Positions 26,601-38,124 of a stretch of 64,000 nucleotides of DNA are shown piece after piece. A model generated the notes under the pieces. The model did no database searches and was not told the origin of the DNA. It saw nothing but the letters and a program-made list of their open reading frames with translations. The DNA comes from Capsicum annuum. Its lineage: Eukaryota > Streptophyta > Magnoliopsida > Solanales > Solanaceae. The stretch covers positions 225,424,612 to 225,488,611 of the forward strand of contig NC_061117.1 of the NCBI RefSeq assembly GCF_002878395.1, given 5' to 3'. The first letter of the stretch is position 1, and the number at the start of each line of letters is the position of its first letter. A program made the translations under genes and the position numbers.

Positions 26601-27310
26601 CCTGGGCCCACCCCAAAAACCGTGGGCTATAGCACACCGATTTGGCCTGAAAATGCCCCGTTCGTGCTGTTTTGCCCGTTTGTCCGTCCAAATAGTCACG
26701 AAAATTTAAACGGACCACACTGGGATGATCCCCAACCTCCCTGGCACACCCCAATTGATTTTCGACCCACAACACACCCGGACCTCGAGCCCACCCCCAA
26801 AACCGTAGGCTATAGCACGCTAATTTGGCCCGAAAATGCCCCTTTAGCGTCGTTTTGCTTGTTTGTCCACCCAAATGGCCATGATAATCTAAATGAACCA
26901 CACTGGGATGATCCCCAATCTCCCTGACAGAACCCGATCGATTTTTGACCCACAGCACGCCTGGACCCCGGGACCATCCCCAAAATAGTGGGCAATAGCA
27001 CACCGATTTAGCCTAAAAACCCCCCGTTCACGCCGTTTCGCCTGTATATCCATCCAAGGCCACAAAAATTTAAACGGACCACACTGAGTTGATCCCCAAC
27101 CTCCCTGGCAAGTCCTGGTCAATTTTTAGCCCACAGCCCGCCTGAACACAGAGCCCACCCCTGAAATCATGGGCTATAGCACACTGATTTAACCCAAAAT
27201 ACTTCGTTCATGCCGTTTCACCCGTTGGTCTACCTAAATGGCCACAAAAATTTAAACGGACCATACCGGGACGATCCTCAACCTCCCTGGCACTCCCCGA
27301 CCTCCCTGGT
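20601..27310 (+). repeat. Satellite array, block B (forward, after the LTR)
   Basis: About 37 further forward monomers continue in phase from block A after the solo LTR. This block is organised as a longer unit of about 3.6 kb (close to 20 monomers). Private variants at 21055, 21377, 22600 and 22826 recur at 24654, 24978, 26204 and 26426. Truncated monomers that lack the AATTTTTGGCCCACAGC portion lie near 22070 and 25670, and one more lies near 17330 before the LTR. The block ends at the inversion junction near 27310. Confidence 0.96.
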
Positions 27311-30300
27311 CCGTTTAAATTTTTGTGGCTATTTGGGTGGAGAAACGGGCAAAACGACACGAACGAGGCATTTTTGGGTCAAATTAATGTGTTATTGCCC
27401 ACGATTTTAGGGTGGGCCTGGGATCCGAGTGTGCTGTGGCCCAAAAATCGACCAGTGCGTACCAGGGAGGTTGGGAATCATCCCAGTGTGGTTCGTTTAA
27501 ATTTTTGTGGCCATTTGGGTGGACAAACGAGCGAAACAATATGAATGGGGTATTTTCTGGCCAAATAAGTGTGCTATTATAGCCCACGATTTTGGGGGTG
27601 GGCCCGGGGTTCGGGCGTGTTGTGGGCCAAAAAATGATCGGAGCAAGCCAGGGAGATTGGGGATCGTCTCATTATAGTTTGTTTAAATTTTTGTGGCCAT
27701 TTGGGTGGATAAATAGGTAAAATGGCATGAAAGGAGCAATTGTTAACCAAATCAATGTGCTATAGGCTACGGTTTTGGGGGTGGGCCTGGGGTCCGGGTG
27801 TGCTGTGGTCTGAAAATCAACCGGGGCATGCCAGGGAGGTTGGGTATCATTCTAGTATAGTCCGTTTAAATTTTCGTGGCCATTTGGGTGGACAAACGGG
27901 CAAAATAGCGCAAATGGGGAATTTTTGGGTCAAATCGATGTGCTATAGCCCACGATTTTAGGGGTGGACTCTTGGTCCGTACGTGTTGTCGGTTGAAAAT
28001 CAATCGGGGCACGCCAGGGTTGTTGGAGATCGTCCCAGTATGGTTCATTTAAATTTTTGTGGCCATTTGGGTGGACAAACGGGCAAAACGGTGCGAACGG
28101 GGCATTTTCGGGCCAAATTAGTGTGCGATAGCCTATGGCTTTGTGGGTGAGCCTGGGTTTCGGGTGTACTGTGAGCCAAAAAATGACAGGAGCATGCTAA
28201 AAAGATTAGGGATCATCCCAGAGTGGTCCGTTTAAATTTTTATGGCCATTTGGGTGGCTAAACAGGCGAAACAGCGCAAACGGGGCATTTTTAGGCCCAA
28301 ACGCTGTAGCCCACAATTTTGAGGGTGGACCTGGGGTCCGGGCGTGCTGTGGGCCGAAAATCAACTGGATCTTGCGAAGGAGTTTGGGGATTGTCCCAGT
28401 GTGCTCAGTTTAAATTTTCTTGGCCATTTGGGTGGACAAACAGGCGAAACGACACAAACGGGGCATTTTCGAGCCAATTCAGTGTGCTATAGCCTACGGT
28501 TTTGGGGGTGGGCCTGAGGTCCGGGCGTGCTGTGGGTTGAAAATCAATCGGGGCATGCCAGGGAGGTTGGGGATCGTCCCAGTGTGGTCCGTTTAAATTT
28601 CCGTGGCCATTTGTGTGGATAGATGGGCGAAATGACGCAAACGGGGCATTTTTGGGCTAAATCGGTGTGCTATAGCCCACTGTTTTAGGGGTGGGCCAGG
28701 GGTCCAAGCGTGCTGTGGGCTAAAAATCGATCGAGGCGTGCCACGGAAGTTAGGGATGGTCCCAGTGTGGTCATTTTAAATTTTTTTGGCTATTTGGGCG
28801 GACAAACGGGCGGAACGGGGCAAACGAGGCATTTTCAGGCCAAATTGGTGTTCTATTACCTATGGTTTCGCGGGTGGGCCTGGGATTCGGGCGAGCTATG
28901 GGTCAAAAATTGATTGGGGCATGCCAGGGAGGTTGGGGATCCTCCCAGTGTGTCCGTTTAAATTTTCATAGCCATTTGGGTGGCTAAACGGGCGAAACTG
29001 CACAAACGTGGCATTTTTAGGCTAAATCGTGTGTTCTAGCCCTTGGTTTTGGGGGTGGGCCTGGGGTCTGGGCGTGGTGTGGGTTGAAAATCGACCAGAT
29101 CTTGCCAAGAAGGTTGGGGATCATCCCCGAATATTCCGTTTAATTTTTTGTGGCATTTGGGTGGACAAATAGGCAAAACGGCATGAATGGGGCTTTTTCG
29201 ACCCAAATCAGTGTGCTATAGCCCACGATTTCGAGGTTGGACAGGGATTCAGGCGTGCTGTGGGCTGAAAATTGACCGAGGCATGCCAAGGAGGTTGGGG
29301 ATCGTCCTAGTGTGGTTCGTTTAAATTTTCATGGCCATTTGGATGGACAAACGGGTGAAACGGCGCGAATGGGGTCTTTTCAGGCCAAATTGGTATGTTA
29401 TAGCCCATGGTTTCGGGAGTGGGCCCGGGGTCCAGGCGTGCTTTGGACCAAAGATCGATCGATGCGTGCCAGGGAGGTTAGGGATCATCCCAGTCTGGTC
29501 CGTTTAAATTTTCATGGCCATTTGGGTGGACAAACGGGCAAAACGGCGCGAACGGGGTATTTTTGGGCTAAATTGGTGTGCTATAGCCCCGTTTTCAGGG
29601 GTGGCCAGGGATCCGGGTGTGCTGTGGGTTGAAAATTGATTGGGGCGTGTCATGGAGGTTTGGGATTATCCCGGTGTGGTTCGTTTAAATTTTTGTGGCC
29701 ATTAAGGTGCACAAACAAGCGAACGGGGCATTTTCGGGCTAATCGGTGTGCTATAGCCCACGATCTCGAGGGTGGACCCGGGGTACGACCATGTTATGGG
29801 CCAAAAATCGACCAGGGCATGTCAGGGAGGTTGGGGATCATCCCAGTGTGGTTCGTTTAAATTTTCATGGCTATTTGGGTGGAAAAACGGGCAAAATGGC
29901 GTGAATGGGGTATTTTTGGGTCAAATCGGTGTGCTATAGCCCATGATTTTAGGGGTGGGCCTAAGGTCAGGAGTGTTGTGGGCCGAAAATCGACCGGGGC
30001 ATGCCAGGGAGATTGGGGATCATCCCAGTGTGGTCCGTTTAAATTTTCGTGGCCATTTGGGTGGACAAACGGGCGAAACAGCGTGAACAGGGCATTTTCA
30101 AGCTAAATCGGTGTGCTATGCCCACGGTTTCAGGGGTGGATCCGGGGTTCGAGTGTACTGTGGGCCAAAAATCGATCGGGGAGTGCTAGGGGAGTTAGGG
30201 ATCGTCCCAGTGTGGTCCATTTCAATTTTTGTGGCCATTTGAGTGGACAAACTGGCGAAACGACGCGAACGGGGCATTTTCGGGCCAAATCAGTGTGCTA

Positions 30301-31750
30301 TAGTCACGGTTTTGGGGGTAGGCCTGGGGTCCAGGCTTGTTGTGGGCAAAAAATTGATCGGGTCATGCCAGGGTGGTTGAGAATCGTCCCAGTGTGGTTC
30401 GTTTAAATTTTTGTGTCCATTTGGGTGGACAAATGGGCGAAACGGAGTGAACGGAACATTTTCAGGCCAAATCGGTATGCTATAACCCACGGTTTTGGGG
30501 GTGGGCCCATGGTCCGGGTGTGCTGTGTGCCAAAAATTTTTTGGGGCGTGCCAGGGATGTTGGTGATCGTCCCAATGTTGTCCGTTTAAATATTTGTTGC
30601 CGTTTGGGTGGACAAACGGGCGAAACGGCGCGAACGGAGCATTTTTGGGCCAAATCGGTGTGCTACAGCCTATGATTTCGGGGGTAGGCCCAGGGTTCGG
30701 GCATGCTATGGGCTAAAAATCGATCGGGGCATGCCAAGAAGGTTGGGGATCATCCCAGTGTGGTCCGTTTAAATTTTTGTGGCCATTTGGGTGGACAAAC
30801 GGGTGAAACGGTGCGAGCGGGGTATTTTCGGGCAAAATTGGTGTGCAATAGCCCACGATTTTGGGGGTGGGCCTAGGCATGCTGTGGACCAAAAATTGAT
30901 CGGGGTTTGCTAGGGAGGTTAGGGATCGTTCCAGTGTGGTCAGTTTAAATTTTCGTGGCCATTTGGGTGGACAAACAGGAAAAATGGCGCGAATGGGGCA
31001 TTTTCAGGCTAAATCTGTGTGCTATAGCCCACGATTTTAGGGGTGGGCCCGAGGTTTGGGCATACTGTTGGCCAAAAATCGATCGGGGCGTGCCAAGGAT
31101 GTTGGGGATCGTCCCAATGGTCCGTTTAAATTTTCGTGGCCATTTAGGTGGACAAACGGGAGAAATAGCGCAAACGGGGCATTTTTGGACCAAATCGGTG
31201 TGCTATAGCCTACGGTTTCGATGGTGGGCCCGGGGTCCGGGTGTGTTGTGGATCAAAAATCAATCGGGGTATACCAGGTAGGTTTGGGATCGTCCCAGTG
31301 TGGTCCGTTTAAATTTTTGTGGCCATTTGGGTGGACAAACGGGCAAAACGGAGCGAACGGGGCTTTTTCAGGCCAAATCGGTGTGCTATATAGCCTACGG
31401 TTTCAGGGATGGGCCCGGGGTCGGAGCGTGCTGTGGGCCGAAAATTGACCGGGGCATGCCAGGGAGGTTGGGGATCGTCCCAGTGTGGTCCATTTAAATT
31501 TCCGTGTTAATTTGGGTGGACAAACAGGCGAAATGGCACGAACGGGATATTTTCAGACCAAAACGGTGTGCTATAGCCCACGGTTTCAAGGGTAGGCCTA
31601 GGGTCCGGGCGTGTTGTGGGCCAAAAATTGATCGAGGCGTGCCAGGGAGGTTGGGGATCGTCCCAGTGTGGTCTGTTTAAATTTTTGTGGCCATTTGGGT
31701 GGACAAACGGGCGAAACGGCGCAAACAGAGCATTTTCGGGCCAAATCGGT
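27311..31750 (-). repeat. Satellite array, block C (inverted)
   Basis: From about 27311 the same monomer is read as its reverse complement: TCCGTTTAAATTTTTGTGGC, CATTTGGGTGGACAAACGGG, TGTGCTATAGCCCACG and so on, for about 24 copies. The switch is sharp: forward CCTCCCTGGCACTCCCCGA is followed by CCTCCCTGGTCCGTTTAAAT. The block stops mid-monomer at CCAAATCGGT (31750), where LINE-derived sequence begins. Open frames in this block are again repeat artefacts. Confidence 0.96.
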
Positions 31751-31945
31751 GAAGAACATGGGATGGAGTCCATCAAGCCCTCAGGGGTTTGAAGGATTTA
31801 AGGGCTACCATGATTTCAGTGTCCCTGGGAGGAGAGTCCAGGGTAAGTTTATTTGACTCAGAAAGAACATTGGAATTGTTTACAGGGGTAAAGTGGCTAT
31901 TGGAGCGACAAGTGTGGCTTGTGGTGAAAAGGTCTTTAAAGTGGT
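31751..31945 (-). pseudogene. Broken LINE reverse transcriptase fragment
   Basis: Read on the minus strand, about 65 codons resemble the linker and the first reverse transcriptase motif of plant non-LTR retrotransposons: a segment with SPPRDTEIMVALKSFKPLRA, then DGLHPMFF. The family usually has KPFKAPGPDGLHP at this point. Here a short deletion has removed the PGP region and shifted the frame, so the copy is dead. The fragment is cut off directly after the FF residues by the satellite array. The rest of the LINE on the array side is missing. Confidence 0.65.
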
Positions 31946-31996
31946 TGTAATATTTATATAGTATATTATTAGCGTAGTTTAACTTACTATAGCATA

Positions 31997-32159
31997 ACCA
32001 AGATTGGTTGACCTAGTGGTTACCTCACTAGGTCGCTTAAGCAAGTGTCGGGGGTTCGATTCCCGCCTTGTGCATGCAGCAATCAATTGGCTAGGGGCAA
32101 ATCCTTAAATAGAGCTCAGATCCGCGGAGGATTAATCCTTGACCTGTTGGGCTGGTGAA
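31997..32159 (+). mobile_element. tRNA-derived SINE with 16-bp target duplication
   Basis: The element has a polymerase III box A-like TGACCTAGTGGTT and a box B GGTTCGATTCCC about 35 bp later. It is flanked by AACTTACTATAGCATA (31981-31996) and AACTTACAATAGCATA (32160-32175), which differ at one base. Head, boxes and flanks together make a clear SINE of about 163 bp, similar in style to Solanaceae SINEs. The family was not assigned. No genes lie between it and the 3' end of the CslE gene. Confidence 0.82.
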
Positions 32160-32280
32160 AACTTACAATAGCATAGGTAGTTATAGTTTTTATCAAATTA
32201 CATTATTACAAATAATGCTTGTTATAGAGATTTTGTTATTACCTCACACATGATTTGTTTATGTGAATAGCATCACTATA

Positions 32281-32400
32281 TCTGCCTGGGCGTGTTTGCT
32301 CGCATTGCTGGTCCCAAGCTGGACGAAAGAGAAGGGTTGCGGTAGGTGAACAATCAACGTAAAACTTGGCAATCTATGATGATACACGCCAGTACATAAA
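32281..32400. mobile_element. Possible RTE-LINE leader fragment in CslE 3' flank
   Basis: The stretch with GCTCGCATTGCTGGTCCCAA, GAGAAGGGTTGCGGTAGGT and CGTAAAACTTGGC resembles sequence I associate with the 5' region of plant RTE LINEs. The link is from recall and weak. It may form part of the CslE 3' UTR or lie just beyond it. The surrounding 32176-32489 holds nothing else recognisable apart from probable 3' UTR. Confidence 0.3.
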
Positions 32401-32489
32401 ACTTTAACTCGGTAAGGATTTAGTTTCATCTCATGAGTCCAAAATTACATAATGTTCTTAAAAAGGATCCAAAATTAAGAGTACTAGTT

Positions 32490-35400
32490 CTACAGATATG
32501 CAATACATGTGCAAACAGAAAGTGAAAAAACAACAGACTGAACAGCAGTAGAACTAGGTATTTTCCCCTTATCTTTCCTAAAGAAAAGAGCATTATACAA
32601 AGGCAAGTTAACAAAAACAAGAACCCCACAAAGCAAAATTTGCAAAGCCATAGTTTCAAATACATATTTGAATCCCAATTCTCTTGTTAGTATCAACTTT
32701 TTCACCAACCCCATAAGGCAAAAAAGATTGAGCATTGCCAATGTTGACAATATTGTAAGCATAGGTGAAGCACTTCCAAATTCCATTGCCTCTTGTTTGT
32801 ATCTCAACAACACATCTTCATCAGTCACTTTTGGAGTGACTATAAATGTTGTATTGGACGAACCAAATAGCTTCAACATTGTATCAAGAACGGCAAATAT
32901 GTAGGAACTTGTTCGCTTGTAAAGCCATATTCTTTGTTCATTCCACCATCCAAGAACTGTTCCGCCACTCCACAGGAATTCAGCAAAACTATATGTTAGT
33001 TCCGCGATTATCACGTATGCAAATGGCAAGAACCATTTGCTGGAGACCTGCAAGTTGTGAGCAAAAGGGGAGTGAGTTTGCTAGCCACGTGCTTTTAGTG
33101 CCGGTTCGATGTTTTCCCCGGCTCTTCAAAAATGTTGTCATGTGCATGTCAGGTCGTCTAAAAGTAGTGTGTTTTTAGAGAATCCGAGCATGAGGGACAG
33201 TAAACTTGATAGAAACTCAAGGCTGAATGTGTCTCATAACCGGTACTGATGCAGTAAGATACTACATGGGACTTCTGTTAAAACGAAAGTAAGATATTTC
33301 TAAGAGAATGTGATGATTAAGAGGCGAAAATACCTGTGGAAACAGGGAAATTCCTCTGAGTAGATAAAGCGAAGGAACGATAGAGTAGTACAGAGTTGCA
33401 AAGCAATTCGGAGACCAGAAGCAGTAATTGAGATATCCCAACACAAGGCCCGGATTGAGCTTTCCAAGTCCATACCAAACAGGACTATACTTGGAAAACA
33501 GAATGTTTAAATCGCCCTCGGACCATCTCTTATGCTGCACTAATATTTGATCCAAAGTAGTTGCAGTAACCCCTAAAAAGGCCTCCCTTTTAGGACGATA
33601 GAAGACAGATTTCCAACCTTTACACTTGATTGTCAGCCCGGTCAATACATCTTCGACCGGGCACCCGTACTTCAAACCAATCTGACATGTTCGTTAAGTT
33701 CACAACGAGTCAGTTACTAAAGTCTGTGACCATCTATCTCATCTAAAATTTGAATAAAGCCGACAAGGCATACCTCATTTCCCCATTGAGTGTTTTGCTC
33801 ATACGTAGAACTTGCTAAGCGTTCTAGTCTTTCTTCCAACTCGTGCGTGTTTTCTTCCCTCTTCTCGGGACATGAACTCTTCAAATCAATCCTAGCTTCC
33901 TTGCTAAACTCTCTACCATAAAGGGTGTCTCTCCTATGAAAACAGCCAGTTCCAGTGTACAAAGGGCCTCCGTAACCATCAGCACCATGGAATTCCACCT
34001 TAAGTAGACGTAAAAGTAATGGTAGTAACATTTTTGCAATGAATATTCATCAGCACCAAATTGAATGATTCCGGAACTAAAACAAACTAGAGATGTACTA
34101 ACCTTATCAATTACTCTTAGAGAACCATAAATTTCATTTTTAGTAGTATTTTCGAAAGATTGTGGAAATTGCACAAAAGCAATTTCATGACTTTTTTCTT
34201 CATCCATAAAGAAGCAAAGAGCGTCTTGAATCGAGTATGAGTTGTTTGAGTACATATCACAATCTACATTCAGAATTACTGGCCCGTTGCTGATCTCCGA
34301 GGACACCCTGATCTGAAAGTTTTAATCAACAAAATCATACAAGTTTATCCAAGATTTCATACATCAACAACATATCCCCGGAGGTCTAGGGAGGGTAGAG
34401 TGTACGCAGACCTTGCCCCTACCTTGGGAGGTAGAGGTAGAGGTAATAACTTTATCCAAGATTGATAAAGCAACAAAAACATATTGATCACTTATGTGAT
34501 GAGAAACTGGTACTAAGACTTACCAATGCATTCATCGCCCCGGCTTTGAAATTATGGAAGTGCTGAGGACGCTTCTCCCGAGCCACATATACCAAAGTTG
34601 GCAGTTTTACCCCGTCAATGTCCTTTGCCCCTTCATCTCTGCTGTCGATTAGTATCTAGTACGCGAATAAAAGCAGACATAGATGAGATCAGATACTTAA
34701 AGTCGCAGTTATTCTGTCCATATGTGATACTAAGCAGCGTATTGAATCCCCTTCATCGGAAAATTGCACTGTGTATATATAAATTGTTGAATCTCTCTTT
34801 AACATAAGAAACGAGTACTCGGCCTCACTTGCTTTTTTATACCTGCAAGATAGCAGCATGGTTTTTCTTGGATGAATATGAACTCCATTTGGAAAATCCT
34901 TTGTATTCTAATTTTGCTTGATCTGAGACTCTTCCAGCCTTGCACGCAGCGTCAATTTTGTTTGCCATGTCCTCGTATAATCTCTGCAGCATTAAGAAAA
35001 GACGCTGTCTATCAAACCGCATATATACCTCAGCATTTTATCGGATTCACCTACTAACAGGCTAATCATAAATAAAAATCTTTGTTCACTTGCTATCTAT
35101 CCTCCTGGATAGTAAAGAACAGGCAAATCATGAAACAAGAGTATTTGATTGGACACGGAGTTTAAGAAAGAAAGACGGGCTTGTGGCACATACCAAAAGC
35201 ATCTTCAGAAACTAAGGTCTTAAACATGTCATAACATTTCTACGTCTATAAGAGTACGTCACTAAGGATAAACTACAAAGTTCAAATATGAAGAGTTTCC
35301 AAGAACATAAACGCGTAATTCATTCTGAAATAGATTAAAAAGAAGTAAACGTCATATAAACTGGAATGGAGGGAGTACCTTTATTTCGGAAAATTCTGCA

Positions 35401-36934
35401 TCAGATTGATCGGACACAGACAAAGATGCAAAATAGGCAGCAGGAGATCTCGGCTCAACGTTGAATTTCTTGCAATAAGGAAGCCAATGTTTTGCGAAGC
35501 GAGAAGCTTCTAGGAAGGCATAAAAGGTAAGCTCAGAACCGGCATCATCTGAGAGATAAACGCTGAGCTTTTCCTGTGGATAATTGTAAGCCATGACTGA
35601 TAGAACTGTATTGATCACCATAATTGGTGGCTCTATTGCAGGATCAGCTGTGCACACGAATGCATCTACTCTCGGCAGCTCATTCTCGTACCTATTTTCA
35701 TTCAACAGTAAATAAAGTAACGTTTACAAAACTATGTTCTCTCTAACAGCTTAGAAGTTAAAATTCTAGACGAGATGATCACACAATTCAACATGGCACA
35801 ATTCAACGGCTTACAAATGATGTTGATCATTTATGTCATCATCATAAATGAGTTCGCAGCTCAATAAACAACAACTATGCCTCGGTCACAAACAAGTTGG
35901 GATCGGCTATATGAAAACTTACTAGTTCGTTTAAGTTGAAATTATATCATCATCATCATCATTAAACAGTGTTCATCTCAATAAACAACAACTACTACTA
36001 CGCCTCAGTCCCAACACAAATTGGTGTCTACTCTATGAATAATACTCGCTATTTCATTAAAGTTCAAATTATATCGTCATCATAAACGAGTTCTCAGATC
36101 CATAAACAACAACAACTACTACACACTCCATCCCAAAAAGTTGGGATCGACTATATGAATCATTGGTTATTCATTGAATCTCAACTCATATCATCATAAG
36201 AAACGAGTGCTCAGCTGAACAAACAACAACTACAACAATGACTCTGCACCGAACAAGTTGGGATCTGCTATATGAATCATCACTAATTCATTTAAAGTCA
36301 ACTCATATCATTATAAACAAGTTTTCAGCTCAATAAACAACAATTTGTAATACTCCTAAACAAGTTGGAATCGGCTATATGAATCATCACTGATTCAATA
36401 ACGCTCAACTCATCGCAGCTCAATAAACTACTACTACCACTACGCCTCAATCCTAAACAAGTTGGGATCGGCTATACAAATATCATTGATTCATTAAAGC
36501 TCAACGCAATAAACAACAACAACTACGCTTCAAACCCAAACAAGTCGAGATCGGCTATATGAATCATCACTGATTCATTGAATCTCAACTCATCTTAATC
36601 ATCATAAACAAGCCATCCACTCAATCTAACACATTAAACTTTTAGATGAGATCGTCACATACCTTTGCAATAGCCTATCTCGAAATGCTTGACGATAAAC
36701 TCTGTTCCAACGAAGAGACTGAGTGAGGAACCAATAAAAACCAAACCACAGTTCAGCTCCAAGCATTCCAATCCAACCATATCTACCATTTTCACCTGGT
36801 TTTGGTATATTACACAATCTATAAATCCATATCAGCAAAATCCCACAAAAAAGTGAAGTTGCAAATAGCCTATATATTATCCTCCCCTTAGCCTTCTTGG
36901 TCTCAAATAAAGGTTCATACTTCAACTCTCCCAT
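32490..36934 (-). CDS. CslE1-like: Cellulose synthase-like protein E (CslE1-like), 8 exons, complete
   Basis: Membrane glycosyltransferase family 2 enzyme expected to polymerise a cell-wall glucan from UDP-sugar in the Golgi or plasma membrane; the product of CslE enzymes is not firmly known. Exons on the minus strand: 36934-36663, 35691-35379, 34983-34843, 34655-34524, 34312-34103, 33998-33774, 33681-33334 and 33047-32490. All introns are GT-AG and the frame holds throughout, giving 2199 bp and 732 aa, the usual CslE length. Two N-terminal membrane spans (about 23-80) precede the catalytic loop: LSDDAGSE with D139-D140, VDCDMY with D303 and D305, VEDVLTG with E441-D442, and QHKRW at 480-484. 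Several C-terminal spans fill exons 7-8. The D, DxD, ED, QxxRW set is intact, so the enzyme should be active. The third residue of the LSDDGGS motif is A instead of the common G. Other Csl subfamilies (CslG, CslM) fit less well, judged from the exon 1 and DD-loop wording. Confidence 0.93.
34363..34446 (-). mobile_element. RTE-LINE/SINE 3' tail fragment in CslE intron 4
   Basis: Within intron 4 of the CslE gene (34313-34523) lies, on the minus strand, CTACCTCCCAAGGTAGGGGC, AAGGTCTGCGTACACTCTAC, CCTCCCTAGACC and an end in TGTTGTTG. This is the same tail as at the end of the RTE LINE at 42 kb. It is a 5'-truncated insertion in the same orientation as the host gene. Confidence 0.7.
35790..36610. 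repeat. Degenerate tandem array in CslE intron 1 (about 7 units of 83-123 bp)
   Basis: The motif AAACAAGTTGGGATCGGCTA, with TATGAATCATCACT and a CAATAAACAACAACTAC lead-in, recurs at about 35893, 36015, 36138, 36254, 36360, 36458 and 36541. Spacing shrinks from about 122 to 83 bp. The motif itself is a widely dispersed plant repeat tail. The array accounts for most of the 971-bp first intron. Confidence 0.85.
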
Positions 36935-36974
36935 ATTTGAGTACTATATTATCTTCTTCCCTCTTATACTATAC

Positions 36975-36983
36975 TATATATAG
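36975..36983 (-). promoter_or_regulatory. TATA box of the CslE gene
   Basis: On the minus strand CTATATATAGTATAG lies about 40-48 bp before the start codon at 36934. If used, the 5' UTR would be very short (about 10-20 nt). A more distal start is possible, but the next 150 bp has no better candidate. Confidence 0.5.
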
Positions 36984-37121
36984 TACTTACTTTTTGCAAC
37001 AAACGTACATCATATTTTTTCGTTATTTAAATATTTTTTTCATAGATATTTGTGGTCTGGTTCTTTCTGGAACTCCATGCATGGCGAAATTTTTAGTACA
37101 TATTAATTATTACTCCACTAA

Positions 37122-37345
37122 ACTTCCTTCGTTTTGATTTACGTGACATTATTTGACTTGATATAAAATTTAACAAAGAAACTAAAACTTTTGAAATTTG
37201 TGATTAAAATATTTCTTAATTATTCGCGTGTCCGTAAATCACTTCGTTAACGATAAAAAGAAAATTTTAAAGTTAAATTGTGTTTCAAGTTACAAAAACT
37301 TTCGGGACTGGTTAAAAAAATGTCACACAAGGAATATATTTTTGA
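37122..37345. mobile_element. Stowaway-like MITE relic
   Basis: The left end CTTCCTTCGTTTTGATTTAC followed by GTGACA is an imperfect inverse of the right end TGTCACACAAGGAATATA. The interior is AT-rich and non-coding. Ends of the form CCTCCGTTTTATTTTACGTGAC are typical of small Stowaway-like MITEs; the element is heavily decayed. A second element of this kind lies at 56948-57174. Confidence 0.5.
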
Positions 37346-38124
37346 GTATTAGCGGAATTAGTTTTCAGGATTTCTTTTAAAATTTTATCAAACACAAATT
37401 GTTGTAAAAATATTTTTGAAATTAATTTATTAAGCATAAATTATAGCTCTCAAACATTAATTATTATTATTATTATTATTATTATTATTGGAAACAAAGC
37501 TGTATAAAATAAGTAAATTTTGAAAGTTTAACCAGGTTATTTCACACAGAAAAAAAAATAGGATTTCTATATTTAGTAGTAGCCACTAGCCACTAGTTGC
37601 TCAAAAATAAAAATAGTACTAGTATTACTTATTGTGTAACTTGAAATTAAAAATATATTTATCTTCTGGGGGTCTCCTCTATGTGACTTTTTTTGTTCTG
37701 GACTTTGAACAATTACGTCAATTTATCAAAGTAGTACTTTCGTGTTTGAATTTGAATTTGAATTTCTTCGTCTTACTATTTTTCATTTTTTTTTCTAAAT
37801 AAAATATTTATAACATCTTTTAATTTTGAAATAACCTAATATAATATTTTAGACTATAAAATTTTAAAATACTTTTTAAATTTAATAAAATGAAAAAATA
37901 TATATATTTTTATATCAAATTAAATTAAGATAAATAAATTAAAACGGATTGAGTTCAAATTTCAGAATGACATTGTATCCAAAAGTCTACATTTTGGGAC
38001 AGTATCTATATGACAATTGATTCACGGAGTTAAAAAGTTGAATTTGACAGCCAATAATTTATATCCACATTCGTTTCATCTTATAAATTGTTCCAAAAAT
38101 AACTATTACCTACTGTTTCCGATA
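37346..38124. other. AT-rich intergenic sequence
   Basis: No gene is visible. It contains an (ATT)n run at about 37461-37490 and AT-rich unique sequence, with degenerate MITE-like ends (for example TTTCATCTTATAAATTG near 38084). It separates the CslE promoter from LINE remnants. Confidence 0.7.

Noticed and set aside
26439..26927. 162-codon frame (and dozens like it) in the satellite as a repeat-protein gene
   Set aside because: Frames of like length occur on both strands in the same copies, follow from a monomer length divisible by three, and lack promoter, leader or codon-level conservation signs.
32020..32075. A functional tRNA gene
   Set aside because: Boxes A and B are present but the arms do not pair as a tRNA; target duplications show it is a SINE.
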